A stretch of 64,000 bases of DNA from Phenylobacterium kunshanense (GTDB lineage Bacteria > Pseudomonadota > Alphaproteobacteria > Caulobacterales > Caulobacteraceae): assembly GCF_003254525.1 (NCBI RefSeq), contig NZ_QFYS01000001.1:434001-498000 (forward strand), given 5' to 3'. Numbering within the stretch: the first letter of the stretch is position 1; every line of letters begins with the position of its first letter. A model generated the notes under the pieces. That model was given only the letters and a program-made list of their open reading frames with translations. It was not told the origin of the DNA and did no database searches. Below, piece by piece: positions 51,286 to 62,532 of the stretch. The position numbers were made by a program, and so were the translations under genes.

Positions 51286-53505
51286 TCACGCCGATACGGC
51301 GTCGGTTGGGTTGGAGACGCGCTCCACCGGCGCCACGGGCAGCCGCAGGATGGCCAGGGCCCCCTGCCCGCTGCGCGAATCAGTCAGCTCCAGCTCCCCA
51401 CCGTGATCCTCCAGGATGCGCTTGACGATCGCGAGGCCAAGCCCCGTGCCCTTCTCGCGCGTCGTCACATAGGGCTCGGTGAGCCGGTCGCGGTCCTTGG
51501 CCGGCAGTCCCACGCCATTGTCCTCGACTTCGAAGACCGCCGAGCCATCCTCGATGACCATCCGCGCGGTGATCCGGCCCTTCAGCCGCGGCGTACGGGC
51601 CTTCCGTGCCTCGATGGCCTCGGTCGCATTCTTCAGCACGTTGGTCAGCGCCTGGCCCAGCATCCGGCTGTCGGCGACGAGCTCGGTGTCGGCTGCCGGC
51701 TCTTCCAGTTCGACCGCGATGTCCGGGGCCGCGACACGCTGGGCGAACGTCGCCGCGCGCAGCAGCTCCGCGGCGCCGACCCGGGCGAACTTTGGTGCGG
51801 GCATGCGCGCGAAGGCCGAGAATTCGTCCACCATCCGGCCGATGTCGCCAACCTGGCGGATGATCGTGTCGGTGCAGCGGTCGAAGATCTCCAGCTCGGA
51901 CGCGGCGATGTCCTTGCGATACTTGCGACGAAGCCGTTCGGCGCTGAGCTGGATGGGTGTCAGCGGGTTCTTGATCTCGTGGGCGATGCGTCGCGCCACG
52001 TCGCGCCAGGCGGCGTTGCGCTGGGCGGCGACCAGCCGGGTGACGTCGTCGAAGGTCAGGACGAGGCCGCCCTCGCTCTGGCTGGCGCGCACGCGCAGCC
52101 GCCGGGTGTCCCGGCCCCGGGCCACATCGATCTCGTCCTCCGCGTCGCCGCGCCGGCCCGCGGCGGCCAGTTCTGCAATCTCGGGCGCCACGTCGACGAG
52201 AGGCCTTCCGCGGCCCCGATCCTCGGGCAGGTCGAGCAGGATGGCGGCCTGCCGGTTCGCCACCGAAATGCGACCGTCGGCGTCGAGGCCGATCACGCCC
52301 GCGCTGACCTCGGCGAGCACCGTCTCGATGAACTGGCGGCGCTCCTCAGCCTCTGCGCTCGCCCGCCGAAGGGCTTCCTGCTGCGCCTGAAGATCGCTCG
52401 TCATGCTGTTGAACGCACGGGACAACACGGCGATTTCCTGAAAGTCCGACCCCTCGTCGACTCTGGCGTCGAGATCTCCGCTCGCCACCCGGCCCGCAGC
52501 CTGCACTAGGCGCCCGATCGGTCCCGAAATGGCGTTGGCGGCGGCTAGGCCAAGCCAGACCGCGCCGACCAGCATGAGCATCGCCGTCTCGGCATAGCTC
52601 AGGGCGAAGATCGTCTGCACACGAGAGCGGTTCTGGGCCACCTCGCGATAGGAGACGAGCGACCCCTCGGCGTCGCGGAGATGGGCGATGATCCCCTTCT
52701 CCAGCGGCCGCGCCACATACAGGTACACGTCCGAATAGGCCTGCAGGCGATAGAGCGCCCGCATGACATCCGAGCCCGCGAAGTCGGGCACGCTGATATC
52801 GCCGTCATCCGCCGCATCGAACGTCGAGGCCTTCGGCGCGACGAAGCCCGGGGCGCCCTGCGGTTCGAAACGGGCGAGGATCCGACCCTGGCGGTCCACA
52901 AGATAGGCCGCAGCAAAGCCGTGGAAGTCGGCCAGGGCCGAAAGGTATCCATCCGCGCGGCCCGGGCCGGCCTGGAGCGCGGCGGCCTCACGGTTGAGGT
53001 CGAGCGCCATGGGCAGCACATGGTCGACCATGTAGCGGTTCTGCTCTTCCACGTAAGAGCGGAAGACCGTCGCCGAATTCTCCACGACCGTCTGCACGCG
53101 GTCGCTGAACCAGTTCTCCACGCCGCGGGTGACCAGTACGCCGTAGAACAGGAACACGACCGCGGCGGGCGCGGCCGCCGCGAGCGCGAACAGGAAGACA
53201 AACCGCACGTGCAGCCGTGCGCCGGCATCGCTCGATCGCGCCTTGAGCAGCTCGAACACCCGCAGGCCGACGACGGTCATCAGGCCCAGGATCAGGATCA
53301 GGTTGAGCCCGAGCAGCGTCAGGATGAGCTGACTGGCAGGACCGAGCGGTCCTGTCTCCGGGGGCGAGGCGGCCAGCAGGATGGCGAGCCCTGTCAGGCC
53401 CGCGGCGACCCCGTAGCCGACCCCTAGGACGACCCGGGACTGCAGCGCGCTTCGGATCCGGGCAAGCGCCGGATGACGGAACACGGGGTGCGCAAGCAAC
53501 GCCAT
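51286..53505 (-). CDS. ntrY: Nitrogen/redox sensor histidine kinase NtrY
   Basis: The protein has 739 residues. N-terminal membrane helices (about 24-110) flank a short loop; an extracytoplasmic sensing region (about 125-290) ends in another helix (about 300-325). Then come HAMP (about 325-380), PAS (about 395-490), HisKA with His-Glu-Ile-Lys-Asn-Pro-Leu-Thr-Pro (about 510) and HATPase. This is the standard NtrY layout; its partner is NtrX. The family senses nitrogen or redox state in alphaproteobacteria. A 94-bp gap separates it from ntrC. Confidence 0.94.
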   Translation of the reverse strand: MALLAHPVFRHPALARIRSALQSRVVLGVGYGVAAGLTGLAILLAASPPETGPLGPASQLILTLLGLNLILILGLMTVVGLRVFELLKARSSDAGARLHVRFVFLFALAAAAPAAVVFLFYGVLVTRGVENWFSDRVQTVVENSATVFRSYVEEQNRYMVDHVLPMALDLNREAAALQAGPGRADGYLSALADFHGFAAAYLVDRQGRILARFEPQGAPGFVAPKASTFDAADDGDISVPDFAGSDVMRALYRLQAYSDVYLYVARPLEKGIIAHLRDAEGSLVSYREVAQNRSRVQTIFALSYAETAMLMLVGAVWLGLAAANAISGPIGRLVQAAGRVASGDLDARVDEGSDFQEIAVLSRAFNSMTSDLQAQQEALRRASAEAEERRQFIETVLAEVSAGVIGLDADGRISVANRQAAILLDLPEDRGRGRPLVDVAPEIAELAAAGRRGDAEDEIDVARGRDTRRLRVRASQSEGGLVLTFDDVTRLVAAQRNAAWRDVARRIAHEIKNPLTPIQLSAERLRRKYRKDIAASELEIFDRCTDTIIRQVGDIGRMVDEFSAFARMPAPKFARVGAAELLRAATFAQRVAAPDIAVELEEPAADTELVADSRMLGQALTNVLKNATEAIEARKARTPRLKGRITARMVIEDGSAVFEVEDNGVGLPAKDRDRLTEPYVTTREKGTGLGLAIVKRILEDHGGELELTDSRSGQGALAILRLPVAPVERVSNPTDAVSA

Positions 53506-53599
53506 TGGCGCCGGAGCCTAGGGAGCTGTGCTCCAAAATCAACAGCTATGTTGCGCGGATGCACAGTGGCGCTCGCGGACGAGGCCACTGGCGACCGCG

Positions 53600-55017
<1,418 letters not shown>

Positions 55018-55021
<4 letters not shown>

Positions 55022-56136
55022 TCGTGAACGTCCTCAGGAGAGGCGACCGGGAGCAGCACGCGGAACACGGTGCGGCCAGGCTCGGACTCGAAATCGATCA
55101 GGCCGCCATGTCCGGCGACCAGCTTGGCGACCAGCGCCAGGCCGAGGCCCGCGCCGTTCGCCTTGGACGTGACGAAGGGCTGGAACAGGCTCTCGCGGAT
55201 GTGCTCCGGAATGCCCGGCCCGTTGTCCTGGATGCGGACCTCGATCGGCGCGCCCCGCAGGACCTGCCCCTTGGCCGACCGCACCTTCACGCCGTGACGA
55301 TAGGCGGTGTGGATGGTGATCTCGCCGCGCCCGTCCCCGCGGGCGTGGGCGGCCTCGGCGGCGTTCTTCACCAGGTTCAGGAACACCTGGATGAGCTGAT
55401 CCTCGTCGCCCGACACCGGCGGCAGCGACGGGTCGTAGTATTCCTTCAGGCCCAGCCCGTCTGCCACGCCGTTGGCGGCCAGCGCCCGGACCCGGTCTAG
55501 GATCTGGTGGATGTTGATCGGCGCCAGCGACGGCAGGGCGTCGTCGGAGAAGGCCTCCATCCGGTCCACCAGCCGGCGGACCCGGTCGGTCTCGTCCACG
55601 ATGAGCTGGGCAAGCGGCGCATCCTCCGCCTTCGCGCCCGACTTCAGCAGTTGGGCCGCGCCCCGGATCCCGGCCAGGGGGTTCTTGATCTCATGGGCGA
55701 GCATGCGTCCGAGACCGACCAGCGATCGCAGGCCGGCGGCCTCGTGGGCGCTGCGCTCCACGCCCAGGCCGTTCTTGACGGTCAGAGTGAGCAGGATGGA
55801 GCCGTCGCCCAGCGGCGCGGCCGCGCCGTCGGCTTCGAAGGGCGGCAGCCCGAAGAGACTTATCTGCAGTCCCCGCTCCCGGACCCGCGTCCCCTCGTCG
55901 ATCGCCCGGTCCAGCAGCGACACCAGCGCCGAGCCCGGCGGCAGAGCGGCCCGGAATCGTCCTCTCGACAACAATCCCAGCCCCTGGCCAAACAAGGCCT
56001 CGGCGGCTTCATTCACCGCGACGAGCCCGCCCTCGGCGTCGACGACCATCGCCGGGTCGGGACTGAGCTCGAAGGCCGCCGCCTTCAGGGCGCCGACGTC
56101 CGCCCCCCTTGCCTGTAGTCGCGTACTGCTACTCAT
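55018..56136 (-). CDS. ntrB: Nitrogen sensor histidine kinase NtrB
   Basis: The protein has 372 residues, cytoplasmic, without membrane segments. A PAS domain (about 18-125) precedes HisKA (His-Glu-Ile-Lys-Asn-Pro-Leu-Ala-Gly near 154-162) and HATPase (Asn near 250, then Asp-Asn-Gly-Pro-Gly-Ile and Gly-Leu-Gly-Leu-Ala-Leu). NtrB phosphorylates NtrC under nitrogen limitation, under PII control. Its start overlaps the dusB stop and its stop overlaps the ntrC start (4 bases each), giving a tightly coupled dusB-ntrB-ntrC unit. Confidence 0.95.
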
Positions 56137-57140
56137 GCCGCCAGTCTCCGGTCGGGCGTTGTCCAGAGGGCCTCAAGCCCCCGTTCGACCGATCGGGCGT
56201 CCTCCAGGCGGCAGAGCGCCGCGCGCGCCTCTCTCCGAGCCTGCGCATCCGCGGGCCGGGGGGCGTTCTCGATGTATGCGGCCAGGTGCTTGCGGAAGAT
56301 CCGCAATCCCAGGCGTTCGCCATAGAATTCCAGGCTGTCACGGAGGTGAGCCACCGCGATCGACAGCCGCGCTTCCGCGTCGGGCTCGGCGAATGGCCTG
56401 CCGTCCAGCTCGGCCTCGATCTGCGCCGCGATCCAGGGCCGGCCATAGACGCCACGGCCCACCATGACCGCATCGGCGCCGGACGCGTCCAGGGCTTCCC
56501 GGGCGCTGGCGCCGTCCACGATGTCGCCGTTGACGATCACCGGCAGGCTCACCGCTTCCTTCACCGGCTTCACCGCCGCCCAGTCGGCCCGCCCCTTGTA
56601 GAACTGGCAGCGAGTCCGCCCGTGCACCGTCACCGCGCGAACGCCGATCCGCTCCGCCCGCGCGGCGAGCTCAGGCGCATTGCGGGACTGGTCGTCCCAG
56701 CCCAGGCGCATCTTCACAGTGACCGGGACCTCCGTCGCCTCGACCGCGGCGGCCATCAATTCGGCGGCGAGCGCCGGCTCGCGCATCAGCGCCGACCCTG
56801 ACTGGGCGCCGGTGACTTCCTTCGCGGGACATCCGAAGTTGAGGTCGATGATCTGGGCCCCTGCCTCGGCGGCGAGACGCGCGCCGGAGGCCACGAGTTC
56901 GGGTTTGCGGCCGACGAGCTGGACCACCATCAGCGGCAGCCCCTCGCCGACTGCTGCTCGGCGGACCACGTCCGGCCGGCCCTTCGCGAACTCGGCGCAG
57001 GCGACCATCTCGGTGGCCACATAGCTTGCGCCCAGTCGGCTCGCGGCCCGCCGGAACGGGAGATCGGACACGCCCGTCATCGGCGCGATCCAGACCCGTC
57101 CACCAACCTCTACATCCCCGACCCGGAGCGCACTGCTCAT
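56133..57140 (-). CDS. dusB: tRNA dihydrouridine synthase DusB (NifR3)
   Basis: The protein has 335 residues, an FMN TIM barrel. Landmarks: Ala-Pro-Met-Thr-Gly-Val-Ser-Asp (about 18-25), Asn-Phe-Gly-Cys-Pro-Ala-Lys (about 99-105, with catalytic Cys), Val-Lys-Met-Arg-Leu-Gly-Trp near 138-144, Val-His-Gly-Arg-Thr, and Met-Val-Gly-Arg-Gly. It reduces uridine in tRNA D loops. The ATG at 57140 was chosen; the frame continues upstream into the divergent promoter zone. First gene of the nitrogen-regulation operon, the classic nifR3-ntrBC arrangement. Confidence 0.95.
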   Translation of the reverse strand: MSSALRVGDVEVGGRVWIAPMTGVSDLPFRRAASRLGASYVATEMVACAEFAKGRPDVVRRAAVGEGLPLMVVQLVGRKPELVASGARLAAEAGAQIIDLNFGCPAKEVTGAQSGSALMREPALAAELMAAAVEATEVPVTVKMRLGWDDQSRNAPELAARAERIGVRAVTVHGRTRCQFYKGRADWAAVKPVKEAVSLPVIVNGDIVDGASAREALDASGADAVMVGRGVYGRPWIAAQIEAELDGRPFAEPDAEARLSIAVAHLRDSLEFYGERLGLRIFRKHLAAYIENAPRPADAQARREARAALCRLEDARSVERGLEALWTTPDRRLAA

Positions 57141-57240
57141 TTTGTAATCAGCTCCCACTGCTCTATTTCTAGGCACGATGTTGCGGCGCCGTAAAGCGGG
57201 AATGCTGGCGCTTCGTGACGCAGTTTCCTAAACGGACCCC

Positions 57241-58386
57241 ATGAGTTTTTCCGCTGTCATCGTGGCCGCCGGCGAGGGCCTGCGAGCCGGCCCAGGCGAG
57301 CCCAAGGCATGGCGCAACCTCGGCGGGCGCCCCATCCTGCGCTGGTCGGTCGAAGGGCTGCTGGCCGCCGGGGCTCGCGAAGTCGTCGTGGTCGTCGCCA
57401 GCGATCGCCTCGGGCATGCCGACGACGCGTTGGCGGGCCTGGCGAACTGGACGGCGGTCGCCGGTGGTCGGACGCGCGCCGAATCCGTCCAGGCCGGCCT
57501 CGCAGCGCTGTCGGCGGGCGCCACCCAGCCGGTCCTCATCCATGACGCGGCCCGTCCGTTCGTGACGCGGACCCACGTGGAACGCCTGCTCGCGGCCCTG
57601 GACGTGGCCGACGGGGCCATCCCGACCCTTCCTGTGCCGGACACCCTGAAGAGAGGCGACGGGATCGTCGACGAAACCGTCCCGCGCGACGGGCTCTGGC
57701 GCGCCCAGACGCCACAGGCGTTCAGGTTGGGGAAGCTCAAGACCGCCTACGGCCGCTGGCCGGCGGGCGAGGAGCCAACCGACGACGCGTCGGTGATGGA
57801 GCGCGCCGGCGGGTCGGTGGCCATGGTTCCCGGCGATCCGCTGCTGATGAAACTCACCTATCCGGAGGACTTCGTGTTGGCGGAGCAGCTTTGCGGGGCC
57901 CGGCGCATCGTCCGCACCGGCTTCGGCGTCGACGCCCACCGCTTCGGCCCCGGCGACGTGGTCTGGCTGTGCGGCATCCGCATCCAGCACGACCTTGGTC
58001 TTATCGGGCACTCGGACGCTGACTGCGGGCTCCACGCGCTGACCGACGCCGTGCTCGGGGCCATCGCCGAAGCCGATATCGGGGAACATTTCCCCCCCTC
58101 CGATCCGCGGTGGAAGGGCGCCTCGTCCGATCGATTCCTGAGCCACGCGGTCGGCCTGGTCGCCGCGCGGGGCGGACAGATTCTGAACGCGGACGTGACC
58201 CTGATCTGCGAGCGACCGAAAATCCGCCCACATCGCGACGCCATGCGCGCCCGGCTGGCGGAACTGCTCGGCCTTCCGGTCGACCGCGTGAGCGTCAAGG
58301 CCACCACCACGGAGGGCATGGGCTTCACCGGTCGCGAAGAGGGCCTGATGGCCCAGGCGGTCGTGACGGTGGAGACGCCTCTCTAG
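57241..58386 (+). CDS. ispDF: Bifunctional IspD/IspF enzyme of the MEP pathway
   Basis: The protein has 381 residues. The IspD half (about 1-225) has the CTP loop Ala-Ala-Gly-Glu-Gly-Leu-Arg and Ile-His-Asp-Ala-Ala-Arg-Pro; it makes CDP-ME from MEP and CTP. The IspF half (about 226-381) has the metal ligands in Gly-Val-Asp-Ala-His-Arg-Phe and His-Ser-Asp-Ala-Asp; it makes the cyclodiphosphate. The fusion of steps 3 and 5 is common in alphaproteobacteria. Divergent from dusB across 100 bp; convergent with the next gene, 3 bases apart. Confidence 0.96.
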   Translation: MSFSAVIVAAGEGLRAGPGEPKAWRNLGGRPILRWSVEGLLAAGAREVVVVVASDRLGHADDALAGLANWTAVAGGRTRAESVQAGLAALSAGATQPVLIHDAARPFVTRTHVERLLAALDVADGAIPTLPVPDTLKRGDGIVDETVPRDGLWRAQTPQAFRLGKLKTAYGRWPAGEEPTDDASVMERAGGSVAMVPGDPLLMKLTYPEDFVLAEQLCGARRIVRTGFGVDAHRFGPGDVVWLCGIRIQHDLGLIGHSDADCGLHALTDAVLGAIAEADIGEHFPPSDPRWKGASSDRFLSHAVGLVAARGGQILNADVTLICERPKIRPHRDAMRARLAELLGLPVDRVSVKATTTEGMGFTGREEGLMAQAVVTVETPL

Positions 58387-58389
58387 GCT

Positions 58390-60678
58390 CTAGGGCAGCC
58401 AGCTCCAGCGCCCCTTGAGGTTGGCGTAGAGCGAGCCCGCGAGGTTTGTGTAGTCGTCCGTCCAGGGACGGGCGAGGAACGGATTCACCGCCTTCCACTT
58501 GCCCGACCTCGCATAGGCCTCCAGCGCCTCAGGGTTCCGGGCGACGATGACCGCGTCCTCCGCAGACTCCCAGCTGCCCTCGGGCTCCTTGTCCGGGCGG
58601 TAGGTCTGGATCAGCCCATGGCCCCCCGCCGCCCGCGCGACGGCTTGGGCGGGGCCAAGGAGGTCCAGGTTGCGGTTGGACAGGTGCAGGATGAGGATGC
58701 CGTCCGGCTTGAGCTTGGCCAGGTAGCCGCGGACGGCCTCGACGGTCAGCAGGTGCGCCGGCACGGCGTCGGACGAGAAGGCATCGATCAAGAGGATGTC
58801 GAAGCTCGCGTCGGGCTGATCGGCCACGGTCAGGCGGGCGTCGCCGATCACATAGTCCAGCCGACCCCGCGCGCATTCGGTCGTGTAGGTGAAGTTCTTC
58901 GGGTCGGTGGCCACCTTCACGACCAGGGGATCGATCTCGAAGAAGGTCAGGTGGTCCCCCGGCCGGGTGTACGCCGCCACGGACCCGGTCCCGAGCCCGA
59001 CCGCGCCGATCCGCAGGCTTGGCGCGGCCGCAATCCTGGTCGTGAACACCTGCCCGATCGGCGTGCTTGGAGTGTAGTAGACCATCGGCTTGCACCGGTA
59101 GGCGTCGGCCTGCGCCTGGGCGCCGTGCAGGGTTGTCCCGTGCGCCAGCATCTTCACCTCGCCGCCGATGTTCGGGACATAGGTCTCGGAACGCTTCAGG
59201 ACGCCGAAGAAGCTGCGCCAGCTCTCGCGCGTGTCGGTGCGGTCGGCCGTGACCTCCGAGGCGTAGGACAGCACCGCGATGATCGCGAAGAAGAACAGGG
59301 CGTAGCGGCGGATCATGAAGGCGCAGATGACCGCAAGGATCAGCAGCGTCTTCATTCCCATGTCGAACAGCTCGGACTGGTCGAAGGCGCCGACCACGGA
59401 TTCGGTCGTCACCCGCGCCCCTGCGAAGGTCACGACGATGGGCGTCAGCACGGCTGCGACCACCCCCACGACGAACATCACCCACGTCGCGATCGGAACC
59501 TTGGTGAGGACGCCCCAGGGCCTGGCCAGGCAGGACAGCGCCAGGATCAGCGGGTACTCCCAGACGTCATTGAAGATGACCGGCGCCACGAAGGCGTTGA
59601 ATCCTCCGCCGACGACCCCGCCCAGCGACAGGCAAAGGTAGAACTCCGTGAGGTGGGTGGGGTCCGGCCGCTGGGCCACAAGGCGCTGGTGGCACATCAG
59701 CGCGGTCAGGAAGAACGCCGCCAGGTGCACGAACAGCACGAGGCCGAAGAACGTCGCCCGGAACGGCAGCAGCGCCACGCAGGCCGCGAGCGCCGCGCCC
59801 TGCAGGGTCAGCGTCAGCGTCGGCGAAATGGCGGGCCGGTCCTGGAACGCCACGATGAAGGTGGTCAGGTAAAGCGCGAGCGGCAGCACCCAGAGGAAGG
59901 GCGCGGAGGCGACGTCGGTCGTGATGTAGGTGGTCACCCCCAGCATCAGGCTGGAAGGAATCGCCGCCAGGAGGACCCATATGATCCGCTGGCGCCATGA
60001 CGGCTTGGGCGTTGCGGCCGCCGCCTGCCCTTCCACAGCTTGAGCCCGGACCCGCGAGACCGCGATCGCCAGGACTCCGATGATCAGGACGAAGACTCCG
60101 TAGCCGAGGCTCCAGCCCAGCCGCTGGCCCAGCAGCGTGAAGGCCGGCTCCACGGCGATCGGATAGGCCAGCAGCGCCAGCAGGCTGCCCAGGTTGCTGG
60201 CCGCGTAGAGGACGTACGGCTCCTTGCCCTCCGCCGCCCCGATGGTCCGCGCGTGCCAGGCCTGCACCAGCGGGGCGGTCGCGGAAAGCACCGCGAATGG
60301 CGCGCCGATCGACAGGGTCAGCACCGCGAGCAGCCAAAGGTTCGGATGTTCCGACGACGGAGGGCCGGCCAGGCCGTTTACCCGCAATGGAAGCGCGACG
60401 GCGGCGATCACGACGGCCGCCACATGGGTCAGCGCCTGGCCGCGGACGGTGGGAATCCGCTGCAGCAGGTGGGCGTAGAAATACCCCGCCAACAGCGCGA
60501 GCTGGAAGAACGCCATCGAGGTGTTCCAGACCGAGGAACTCCCTCCCAGCAGCGGCAGCACGAGCTTGGCCACCATCGGCTGGACGACGAAGACGAGCGC
60601 CGCGCTGCTGAAGACGGTCACTGCGAACAGCGCGGGCGGCGCGCGATGCGAGGCCGGCATGTCTGCGAGCGTGGTCAT
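58390..60678 (-). CDS. Membrane protein with C-terminal spermidine-synthase-like domain
   Basis: The protein has 762 residues. The N-terminal half has many hydrophobic helices (about residues 15-450) in an MFS-like arrangement, starting Phe-Ser-Ser-Ala-Ala-Leu-Val-Phe-Val-Val-Gln-Pro-Met. The C-terminal cytosolic part (about 500-750) is a spermidine-synthase/Rossmann methyltransferase fold with Gly-Leu-Gly-Thr-Gly-Ser-Val-Ala, Glu-Ile-Asp-Pro and Leu-Ile-Asp-Ala-Phe-Ser-Ser-Asp. Fused MFS/spermidine-synthase proteins are widespread but uncharacterised. The start at 60678 gives Met-Thr-Thr-Leu-Ala-Asp; upstream frame is not family-like. Confidence 0.85.
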   Translation of the reverse strand: MTTLADMPASHRAPPALFAVTVFSSAALVFVVQPMVAKLVLPLLGGSSSVWNTSMAFFQLALLAGYFYAHLLQRIPTVRGQALTHVAAVVIAAVALPLRVNGLAGPPSSEHPNLWLLAVLTLSIGAPFAVLSATAPLVQAWHARTIGAAEGKEPYVLYAASNLGSLLALLAYPIAVEPAFTLLGQRLGWSLGYGVFVLIIGVLAIAVSRVRAQAVEGQAAAATPKPSWRQRIIWVLLAAIPSSLMLGVTTYITTDVASAPFLWVLPLALYLTTFIVAFQDRPAISPTLTLTLQGAALAACVALLPFRATFFGLVLFVHLAAFFLTALMCHQRLVAQRPDPTHLTEFYLCLSLGGVVGGGFNAFVAPVIFNDVWEYPLILALSCLARPWGVLTKVPIATWVMFVVGVVAAVLTPIVVTFAGARVTTESVVGAFDQSELFDMGMKTLLILAVICAFMIRRYALFFFAIIAVLSYASEVTADRTDTRESWRSFFGVLKRSETYVPNIGGEVKMLAHGTTLHGAQAQADAYRCKPMVYYTPSTPIGQVFTTRIAAAPSLRIGAVGLGTGSVAAYTRPGDHLTFFEIDPLVVKVATDPKNFTYTTECARGRLDYVIGDARLTVADQPDASFDILLIDAFSSDAVPAHLLTVEAVRGYLAKLKPDGILILHLSNRNLDLLGPAQAVARAAGGHGLIQTYRPDKEPEGSWESAEDAVIVARNPEALEAYARSGKWKAVNPFLARPWTDDYTNLAGSLYANLKGRWSWLP

Positions 60679-60751
60679 GGGTCTCGAATCGTCTTGATCA
60701 GGAGGGACCTGCGATGCTCTGTGGTTGGGCCCGCCCGGTAAAGGGGACTTA

Positions 60752-61249
60752 GTGTCGATGTTCAACCTGGAGATCGTGACGCTCGCCCGTCTGTTGATCG
60801 ACGAGGCGCGGGAGCGCTCGCTCCGGATCGTCACGGCGGAAAGCTGCACCGGCGGACTGGTGGCCGGAGCGATCTGCTCGATCCCCGGCTCGTCAGACGT
60901 GTTCGAGCGTGGCTTCATCACCTATTCCAACCGCGCCAAGCAGGAGATCCTGGGCGTGCCCGGCGACCTGATCGCCGACCTGGGCGCGGTGTCCGAGCCG
61001 GTGGCCCGGATGATGGCCGAAGGCGCCCTCGAAGCCTCGAACGCCCACCTCGCGGTGGCCATCACGGGCGTCGCCGGCCCCGGCGGCGGCACACGGATGA
61101 AGCCGGTGGGCACCGTCCACATCGCCACCGCCCGCTCCAACCAGCGCATCATCCACGAGGAACACTTCTTCGAGGTCGAGACGCGTGAGGCGGTTCAGCT
61201 CGCCGCTGTGCAGGCGGCGCTGCAGATGCTGCGGGATCGGCTAGCCTGA
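60752..61249 (+). CDS. CinA-family nicotinamide-nucleotide amidohydrolase
   Basis: The protein has 165 residues, the stand-alone CinA C-terminal (PncC) type. The family motif Ala-Glu-Ser-Cys-Thr-Gly-Gly-Leu is near residues 29-36 (nucleophile Ser), with Gly-Ser-Ser-Asp-Val-Phe and Gly-Val-Ala-Gly-Pro-Gly-Gly-Gly later. It deamidates NMN to nicotinate mononucleotide in NAD recycling. GTG at 60752 has AAGGGG five bases upstream; an ATG at 60758 is the alternative. Its stop overlaps the likely CTG start of the permease gene. As in many alphaproteobacteria it is near ispDF and ratA-lipA. Confidence 0.9.
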   Translation: MSMFNLEIVTLARLLIDEARERSLRIVTAESCTGGLVAGAICSIPGSSDVFERGFITYSNRAKQEILGVPGDLIADLGAVSEPVARMMAEGALEASNAHLAVAITGVAGPGGGTRMKPVGTVHIATARSNQRIIHEEHFFEVETREAVQLAAVQAALQMLRDRLA

Positions 61250-62532
61250 GCGACGCGCCAGACCTTCTGAGGGCCCTTCGCCGGCGCGACCTCGTCGGCA
61301 TCCTGCTGAACGCCATGATGGGCGCGGGCATGCTGGCCGCACCCGCGAAGGTGTTCGACCTCGCAGGGGGATGGAGCTTCGCGGTCCTGGCGGTCAGCGC
61401 CGTGATCCTGCTGCCTCTGATCCTGTGCTTCGCCGACCTTGGCAGCCGCTTCACCGGCACCGGCGGCCCCTACCTCTATGCGCGCGCCGCCCTGCCCGGC
61501 TGGATGGCCTTCTCGGTGGGCTGGCTGCTGTGGATCAGCCAGGCTCTTTCGGTGGCGACCCTGGCCAACCTGCTGGTGAGCTACCTCGCCGGCTTCGTCC
61601 CCAGTCTGGGCGCGGGTCTCCCCCGGGCCGCCGTGATTGTCGCCCTGGGATTGGGGTTCACCTGGATCGTGCTGCGCGGCATCCGCCAGTCCGCACGGGC
61701 CAGCAATGTGCTGATCGTCCTGAAGGTGGGTTTCGTGCTCGGCTTCTTCGCGGCCGGGGCCGCGTTCGTTCAACCGCACCGGCTGGCCGAGCCCGCCCCC
61801 ATCCCGGACGCCGTCACCTTCGTCCAGGCGGTGCTGATCTACCTGTTCGCCTATTCAGGCTTCGAGCGGGCGGCGGTCGTCGCCGGCGAGGCGCGCGAAC
61901 CTCGCCGCGATGTGCCGGCTTCCCTGCTGAGCAGCGTGGCCTTGGTCACCCTCGCCTACGCCGCCGTCCTGCTGGTGTGCATCGGCGTGCTGGACAACCC
62001 CGCCTCCACGGACCGCCCGCTCGCCGAGGTAGGGCGCCAGCTCTTCGGCCCGGTCGGCCAGATCGCGGTCTCGGCCGGCGCCATCGCCGTTATCCTCGGC
62101 ACGATCCTGGTGATCACCCTCTCCATGCCTCGCATGCTTCTTGCGCTTGCCGAGCGCGGCCAGCTTCCCGAAGGCCTGGGCCGGGTGCATCCGCTATGGC
62201 GCACGCCACACCTGGCGATTGCGGTGTCTTCCGTGCTGGCGTTCGGCTCGGCGCTGATGAGCGACCTGCTCAGCAGCCTGACCTTCGCCACCGCCACGCG
62301 CATCCTGGGCTATGTGCTGTGTTGCGTGGCGCTCTGGCGTTTCTCCAGGCGGACCGACGCCCCGCCGGCGCAGTTCAACCTGCCCGGTCGGGGTCCCGTG
62401 GCGCTTCTAACCGCCGCGCTGTTCCTGGGCGTTCTGGCCGTGGGCGCGGCGAAGGAACTGCCTGCCCTCGCGGCCGTGCTGATCGTCGGGCTGGCGCTCC
62501 TCGCGTTCACGTCGCGCCGTAAAGCACCCTAG
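61246..62532 (+). CDS. APC-family amino-acid permease
   Basis: The protein has about 428 residues with 12 predicted membrane helices. The first helix contains Gly-Ala-Gly-Met-Leu-Ala-Ala-Pro, the APC helix-1 break, and helix 6 follows Tyr-Leu-Phe-Ala-Tyr-Ser-Gly-Phe-Glu. The first ATG (61315) would fall inside helix 1, so translation must begin earlier. The only reasonable candidates are CTG 61246, overlapping the upstream TGA, and CTG 61267; coupling favours 61246. It exchanges or imports an amino acid or polyamine not identifiable from sequence. The 3' end overlaps the convergent RatA gene by 26 bases. Confidence 0.85.
   Translation: MSDAPDLLRALRRRDLVGILLNAMMGAGMLAAPAKVFDLAGGWSFAVLAVSAVILLPLILCFADLGSRFTGTGGPYLYARAALPGWMAFSVGWLLWISQALSVATLANLLVSYLAGFVPSLGAGLPRAAVIVALGLGFTWIVLRGIRQSARASNVLIVLKVGFVLGFFAAGAAFVQPHRLAEPAPIPDAVTFVQAVLIYLFAYSGFERAAVVAGEAREPRRDVPASLLSSVALVTLAYAAVLLVCIGVLDNPASTDRPLAEVGRQLFGPVGQIAVSAGAIAVILGTILVITLSMPRMLLALAERGQLPEGLGRVHPLWRTPHLAIAVSSVLAFGSALMSDLLSSLTFATATRILGYVLCCVALWRFSRRTDAPPAQFNLPGRGPVALLTAALFLGVLAVGAAKELPALAAVLIVGLALLAFTSRRKAP

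Noticed and set aside
53506..53599. NtrC-type binding site in the ntrC-ntrY gap
   Set aside because: A weak TGCA-like dyad is present but does not match the consensus in both halves.
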